Shown here: positions 57,451 to 64,000 of the stretch, one piece after another
Position numbering within the stretch: position 1 is the stretch's first letter
Layout: every line of letters starts with the position of its first letter
Assembly: GCA_028023455.1 (NCBI GenBank)
Contig: JAQFVV010000012.1
Coordinates: 11,754,499 to 11,818,498 of the forward strand
Direction of reading: 5' to 3'
DNA: 64,000 nucleotides
Origin: Epiperipatus broadwayi
Lineage: Eukaryota > Onychophora > Udeonychophora > Euonychophora > Peripatidae
Program-made: the position numbers and the translations under genes
Notes under the pieces: model-generated
Databases searched by the model: none
What the model saw: only the letters and a program-made list of their open reading frames with translations
Told to the model about the DNA's origin: nothing

Positions 57451-60400
57451 GTTTAATTTTTTTAATGTGACACTTGCTTAACAAATCAAACACATTGCTG
57501 AACCTTTATTATTAAACACAACAAAATTTTCCTCTTCTCAGTTATCTTGAAATATTATATTTTCATCCAATAATTTTTGTTTGTTGCTAAAAATATCATT
57601 ATGGTGTTTAAATTATAGTTTGATATAAAATACATGTCTATATTTATACTAACTCACATATAAAGCTGTCACATCTCACCTTGCCATCAAAAACATTGAC
57701 TATTGGCAGATTGAATTAAAGTTTCAAATTTCTGATTGGCTAATTAAAGACTCTGTAGTAAATATATTTGTCTTTTTTAAATTATATTTGTTTTAGTTTA
57801 GTATCTAAAATGCAAACTCATAATTTGTAAGATTACAAAAAGTTTTTTAAAAAATAAATTTCTATTTATAATTGACGATAATAATCCAATGTGGTCAAAT
57901 TAAAATAAATGCTTACCATCCAATTATAAATTCTAGCCATAATTCATTGAATTCCTTATCAATACATTTTTGTGTAAAAGTAAATATTTTTGAATAAAAT
58001 CTGAAAAACAAACAAGTGGGTTAAAAAAAGTTTAGCAAATTATATTTTGTTTCTGAATTTAAAGTGTAGAAATGCAACTGTCAAAGTCATGGATTGGAAC
58101 TCCCTTGCAGAGAAAAGAGAAACAACCAATTAGAAGCTTGAAAAGATGGATTTAAGTCATTGTTATACCATTAAATTTAAATATTATTGATTTTTTACTT
58201 GTAAAAAATACTGAAGATGATAAAATCAGAAAAATAATGCTAAAATAGTGGGTTGACAGTGAGTAAAAACTGTATATGAAGATACTTGGCCACTTTTGGT
58301 GTAGACTTGGCAGGTTCTTCAGATCTGTAAAATTAAAAAAAATGACAGTTAATGTTATTAGTGTGTCAATAAAAAAATCAATTGCAAATGGTTATTCATT
58401 AATTAAGAAGAGTGTTGTTGCATCTGTTAACTGTCAGTCTATTGCTAGCCTGCATATCAAAGCTTGGCAGGCTGCATGCCAACTGTAGGCTGCAGATTGA
58501 GTATGGCTACCTTATAGTCTTTCTCTTGAGAAATAAATTATCAACATTTTTTTGATATTTTATTTTAATAGGTTTGAATTTTTTTTTTACTCTATTTGAT
58601 ACTTTTTCACAATATCTGATAATAATAATACATCAATAATATTCCTAAACATTTTCATATAAGGTAAAAACTATTATGCATTAATTCTGTCACATTCTAG
58701 ATATTTATTTTGATCAAGCATACTTGTATTCTAGTTCATTCTGTAATTTTTGATGAAGATAATAAATAACTTGTAGCTTAATTAGTTATTTTCTTCAGAT
58801 TATTGCTTAAGGTAGTTGTGTTTTTAATAATATATTTAATATTTAGCAAGTAATTCAAGTTTAACATTTTGGTGTAACTTTTAAATTCCAACCTAGGATT
58901 TTTTAATTTGATCCTAGTAAAGAAAACCTTGATTGAACCAATCATTGTTAGTAAATAATATATAAAAATTATTATTAATGATAACTTAAAATCATTATTC
59001 AATAAGTTTTGAGATTTTTCAATTTAGAATACACGTGAAAGTCTGATTGCAAATTATCAACATCTATTCTTTGTGTAAGCAAATAAAAAATATTATTTTC
59101 AAGAATTTTAATTAAAAGTTTCAGAGATTTTATAACAAATATTATGGTCAGCTTTTCTCTAAGTTAGTAGGTATATGATTTTATTTATCATTAAAAAAAG
59201 GTGGATAATAATAATGATATTAATTAAATAATTTAATTCTGCAATAAGATAATGTCACAACCATCTCTTTCATTAAAAGTATAGGCATATAACTAAGAGC
59301 TTTTTTACATACATAAAGAAAGCTAAAAATATAAGACATTAAAATGTAATGTATAATATTTGAAGATGATAGTACTTAAAAACAATGTACAATTCAAATA
59401 TCTCTGAACTGTAATATTAAAATTACATTGTTATAATCTTAGAGGGGATTACTTTAGAATAATTATTTCGATCATTACAAATATTCTGTAATAACATAAT
59501 GAACTCTAGAGCAATTAATTGGTTGCATATATTTGCAACCAGGATTAAAAGAGGAATCCCAGACTCTTGAAATGTCAAGCTTTTGTAAACAGAACTGAGA
59601 GGAAATAAAATGAACAGCTTCTCCTTTACTGAAGCTTGTTATCTTAATTTTAAAATATGGCTAAAATTAAAAATTATTTGAAATATGCATACATAATAGT
59701 TTATCTTGAATTATTATGATGTTCAGACTGTCTATTTTTTAGTTGCTGAATATTGAAATCAAGACTTAAAAATGTGGTTGATTTATTATTGTCCATTGAA
59801 TCTGAAATTTTGGATTATATTGTTAATAATTATTTTTTTCAAATTTTACACATATTTTAAAACTAATTATATATCATAACATGCTTTAGTTTCTAATTTT
59901 TTTTTACATTTTAAGCCTTTTTTAAAATTGAAAAACTTATGTTGCTTATTAATCACTATATATTACTTATTTGTAAATTTTTACATTAGTAAATTTTATA
60001 ATTAAATAATTTAAATCAAAAACAAATTAAGATTTTAGATAGTAATCTAGCTAAATAATTAATTATTTTAATCAGGTTTTTCTTTATAGTCAATACATTT
60101 TGTTATTACAGAAAAGTTTCATTATTATCAAACAGCCATTGTTATCACATATTTTAGTTTACAATATTTTTTCAGTACGTCTGATGCCTACATTTTATTT
60201 TTTGATCTTTCTGTAGAATTAATAATAATTTTATGGATATTTACTCTGAAGACTAAGTGATGACAAAAAGCCATTTAATTTTCTAAAGTTATGATTTATT
60301 TTATTTTTATTTTTTTCAATTGAGAATTGATTTTGAATGTTTAGCTTTGTATCTACTAATCTATTCTTGTGTGAAACCTTTAGAGGTATTGCTCAGTAGT

Positions 60401-60639
60401 TATATTCTATATGATTTGCTGCAATGGTGAATTTGCAGACATAATCACAATAATAAAACCTTTGTGTTAGCCTCAGCTTCTAATATAAACATATAAGATA
60501 TTTAAATTAGTAGAATTGATTTATTTAACAAATGGAGTTAAGTTTCTCCTGATTGAAATATATTACCAAAATCACACTTTTTTTTATTTTGCTGTAATAT
60601 CCTATAAATACAATTTATTCAAACCACTTTAAACACTTT
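57451..60639. other. No gene recognised
   Basis: AT-rich sequence, probably including the hAT 5' side. The frame at 58276-58488 and the minus frame at 58778-59002 show no family. A short GCAGGCTGCATGCC segment near 58467 is palindromic. Confidence 0.5.
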
Positions 60640-61210
60640 TTAGCAAAACTCTTTATTTGTACACACACATACATTTAGACTGTTCTACAGTCTTCTTCAG
60701 AACTATGATATAAAGAATAAAATAAAATACATAACTATATAATAATACCATAAAAATGTAAACAATAAAAAAACATTTATAAAGAAGATTAATAAAAAAT
60801 GCAAAAGAATAATTGATACAAAAATAGTTAATAAATAAAAAGAAAACCTATTAAATTTAATAGATAACAAATACATAGGATATAATAAAGATAATAAAGA
60901 AATAATTGATGGAGTATATGTGATAAAATGCAAACAATGTCTAGACAGTGGGATTGATAACAAATATGTGGGAGAAACAAAAAATTATATAAAAACAAAA
61001 TTAAAACAACATATTTCAGATAACAAATCACCAATATATATACATATGAAAAAAACAGGACATTAATTTATACAAAGTTCAATAAAAATGAGGCTACATA
61101 AAAAAAATATTAAAGAAAAATAAAAGAAACTATATTAATAAGAAAGATAAAACCAAAATTTAATAGGGATTCTGGGATTAGGATGAGATTGGTATAGATA
61201 TGTTATTAAA
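60640..61210 (+). pseudogene. PLE GIY-YIG relic with inverted 3' terminal sequence upstream
   Basis: Frame pieces give GVYVIKCKQC (Cys pair region), NKYVGETKNYIKTKLKQHI (YIGET and the RLKEH region), SPIYIHMKKTGH, and later KFNRDSGIRMRL, the end motif seen in many PLE proteins as LNRDSG. Stops occur after KKTGH and in the following helix. At 60640-60720, on the opposite strand, CTGAAGAAGACTGTAGAACAG with AATAAAGAG has the look of a PLE 3' end, so an inverted terminal repeat again precedes the coding part. Confidence 0.65.
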
Positions 61211-62842
61211 TAAGATATTGTATCATTTATTTACATATGGTACAAATTTATTAGCTTTTGGGTAAAATCTAAAGGAAAAAGTAAAGTTAGCAATCTTATT
61301 AAAAAGATGTAATTAAATTTTTTTTTAGTTTGTATAATTTTTTAATGTTGAACCAAATAATAGTAGATTAATTATTAATGAAAAATATGCTGTTAATATA
61401 ATCAACAACTAATATTATATATAAAGTGGTGTGTTAGTGTGGATCCAGTTACATTGTTGATTTGAAATGTGCATTGAAAAAAAGAATTTCTGAATATAAA
61501 CTGTGTATAATAAATTATGATATTCTGTGAATAAAGTTTAATCTGTATTTGCAAAAAAATTAATTATTTATAATAGTAGTTTTTATTTTACAAGAAATCA
61601 ATTTGGAGAAAATAAAAATTAAAGAGGCATACTTTATAAATATGCCATGCAATTTATTAAATAAACAATATACTTGTTTAGTATATAAAAATTATGGAAA
61701 GTGGGCCATTCACATGGAAACATTAGTGTTATGTGGACTTTAATGAGATTTTTGCTTTTAATTTTTTTTAAAAAAATTTAATTGTAAAGTACTTCAAAAT
61801 GGCATCTTTGCTGTAAAATGGCTATAGCTATTTCTTATTTTTATGCATTGATATTTTGAATATTGTAGAGTTTATTTCAGTGATTTTTATTTGTTATATT
61901 TATTTTATATGATTTTATACCTTGTTACAGATGTGTAAGCATGCATGTTGCATAACACATTTAAAAGTATATTAAGAATATTCAAAACGAAAGAGAAAAA
62001 TAATATATATTAATTTTTTAATAGTTATTTTTTAATAATTACTATTAGTTTAATAAACAAATTAAAGCTATTTTAGAATAAATCAGAAGTTTGTATCTTA
62101 ACTCAAGTAAATAAACAAAACAGAAAATAGAAGAGGGAAAAATATAATTAAAGTATAATGTAGTTAGGAATTTTAATTAAATTCACTATCTAAAAGGATA
62201 GCTTTTTTTTCTTTTAAACTAAAAATACAAATTCCAAAATGTTATGAGATATAATCATGAAAGTAAAAGAAAACTAAATTATATAAAGGTAACTTCAAAA
62301 TTACTTGATGAAATAATTTAAATTAAAAATTAATTGTAATGTAAATGATTGTACAAAACTATTTAATTAGAAAAAATTATGATTTAATCAATGATCAAAA
62401 TAATGTTGTAAATTGTCTAGTCAAGATGGGATATATTTTAATGGAAATAAATAATATTTCTAACTGATTAGGTAATAAATACTGTAATCAATATTGTAAT
62501 TGAATACATAGATATTAAAAGAAATTAACAAATTAAAAGAAATTGCCAACTAATTAATAATATGAGTGGTCTCAGACAATGATTGTCAAGGGTATAAAGG
62601 CTATTAAATTTTTATTGTTAATTATTCTACTGTTCTTCCATTATTTTGATACTGAACTGGTTAATTTGATTTAACAGTGGTGAGCCATACTAATTTTTCC
62701 TGACTTCTTTTTTGAGAACAACCACTTCATACTTCAATGATGTATAGCTATTTGTATGGACACCCTATCATCACCATGCAGTGATAAACTTTCAATAGGT
62801 GTTCATTCAGTTTCACCACCCACTTTTTATGCATTTGACAGC
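61211..62842. other. No gene recognised
   Basis: AT-rich, stop-dense sequence. Confidence 0.5.
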
Positions 62843-63073
62843 CTAAAATGTAACAGATATTCTTGATCTGCCATTGCTAAGATATATACCCACCATGGTC
62901 TTGCAAATATATGCTGCTCTGGAAAGAAGAAGCAATAAATTATTAAACCAAACCAGGTAGCCTGTCCAAGAATGCCAGCCATAAACTCTAGAAACTTTCC
63001 AGAAGACAGGAATGATCACTATAGAAAAAGCTATAGCAAAACCTAGATAAATATATGTGAAAAAACGAGTCAT
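62843..63073 (-). CDS. Unrecognised small ORF
   Basis: 76 residues with a hydrophobic N-terminal third (YIYLGFAIAFSIVIIPVFW) and an aromatic middle (YGWHSWTGYLVWF). The region 62580-63010 is less AT-rich than its neighbours, so it may be part of an exon or an old repeat. No domain is recognised. Confidence 0.2.
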   Translation of the reverse strand: MTRFFTYIYLGFAIAFSIVIIPVFWKVSRVYGWHSWTGYLVWFNNLLLLLSRAAYICKTMVGIYLSNGRSRISVTF

Positions 63074-64000
63074 AAAATTATACAGGTATAAGTGTTCATA
63101 TTTTTATAATGTAAGGATAGCCCTTAAGGGTCCCCAATATTAAACTAAATCTTTGAAAAACCTAAACTGAGATAATAGGTTAGATATATGATATCATTTT
63201 TCTATATGCAAACATACATATAAATACATACACACTTGAAATTTGTTTTAATAAGTACCAGATCAAAATAGTGTTGAAATGAAGTAAATGCTTCTTTTCA
63301 ATGGAAAATAAAAGCTTAATCATAGAAACCTTCCATGTATATATATCTATAGCAATAATGACTTGTTTGTTAAATGTGTAAACATCACAATGTAAGACAG
63401 TAACTTAGTAGATATAGTGATGACCTTAAGTCAAATCAATATCTAAGCAACCAATTGTTAGAAAATGAGAGTAAAAATTTTACTATGTAACTTTATTACA
63501 TAATTTCAATAACAATCATTAATTTGCAAAACAATAGACATACACAGTGATGGAAAAGGAAATTAGAAATGCAGGTTTGCAAAACAACAGAAACATGGTC
63601 CAGTATAAAAAACAAACTCAGTTCATTTCCTTTCTCTTCCTTATTTTATCAAGTGATATGACAACCACAAGCAGGAAATAGTTTAAGATCAAACATGACA
63701 ATGAAAGATAAAAATGGATGATGTGTTTAAAAATACTATCTCTTTTGTAAAAAATTGTAAAGTGCTAAAAGTTGAAGCAAATCATGTTCAATATTTATAA
63801 CAGAAAAAGTTAATGAACTTTAGCAGTGTAATAAAAAACTAAAACAATTTCACTTTGATAATCGAAGACAAAAGACTGTGCTATCAATCAAGCAAGGAAA
63901 AAAAAGGGAATGTTATATAGCCAGCACATACTGATAAATAATGAAGTAAAATTTTCTTTTGCATAAATTTACTAAACACCAAGTAATAAACTGAAGTAAA
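63074..64000. other. No gene recognised
   Basis: AT-rich sequence to the window edge. Confidence 0.5.

Overview
The window is a very AT-rich, intron- and repeat-type stretch of an animal genome. Nothing in it looks prokaryotic: there are no operons, no dense coding and no ribosome-binding sites. The recognisable proteins are all from transposable elements typical of invertebrate metazoans: Penelope-like elements (PLEs) with GIY-YIG domains, RTE-clade LINEs, a second LINE relic, a hAT transposase of the ZBED/SCAND3 type, and LTR retrotransposons. The gag and RTE types would fit an arthropod, but the sequence alone does not fix the phylum. I found no confident host gene. The only candidates are a possible 3'-terminal exon on the minus strand (40073-40385) and two short unexplained ORFs (25757-26080 and 62843-63073).

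Layout. 1-950: C-terminal half of a PLE running off the left edge, ending beside a long TTA microsatellite. 1283-10181: an old LTR retrotransposon with 477-bp LTRs, a PBS repeated about four times in its leader, a broken coiled-coil gag-like ORF and no visible pol. 10.2-14.6 kb: empty except for a minus-strand element holding a canonical hammerhead ribozyme (12520-12561). 14.6-28.1 kb: a tandem/inverted array, a tRNA-derived SINE family (three copies), a 5'-truncated RTE, and a fold-back element with hammerhead-like motifs. 31.6-36.5 kb: a second tandem/inverted array, a terminal-inverted-repeat element with internal repeats, and two more hammerhead-bearing SINE-like copies. 37.8-44 kb: a LINE relic, a PLE-derived palindrome, the candidate exon, and a nearly full-length decayed RTE carrying a nested inverted-repeat element. 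44.9-53.7 kb: a decayed PLE with inverted terminal repeats, into one of which a young LTR retrotransposon (45042-52462) inserted with a 4-bp target duplication. 54.4-57.5 kb: a dead hAT transposon split by a palindromic element with hammerhead-like motifs on both strands. 60.6-61.2 kb: a fourth PLE relic. 61.2-64 kb: nothing recognised apart from one small ORF.

Two themes stand out. First, self-cleaving-RNA architecture recurs. Several unrelated-looking repeats carry a CTGATGA box, a short stem, a GAAA box, a tiny palindromic stem III and a matching stem I. The case at 12520-12561 is complete, and those in the palindromic elements keep a paired stem I although their flanks differ. Second, the youngest element in the window is an LTR retrotransposon that codes only for an intact Gag between two 2.4-kb LTRs, with no protease, reverse transcriptase, RNase H or integrase. 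That is the architecture described in plants as TR-GAG. It must be mobilised by a partner elsewhere in the genome.
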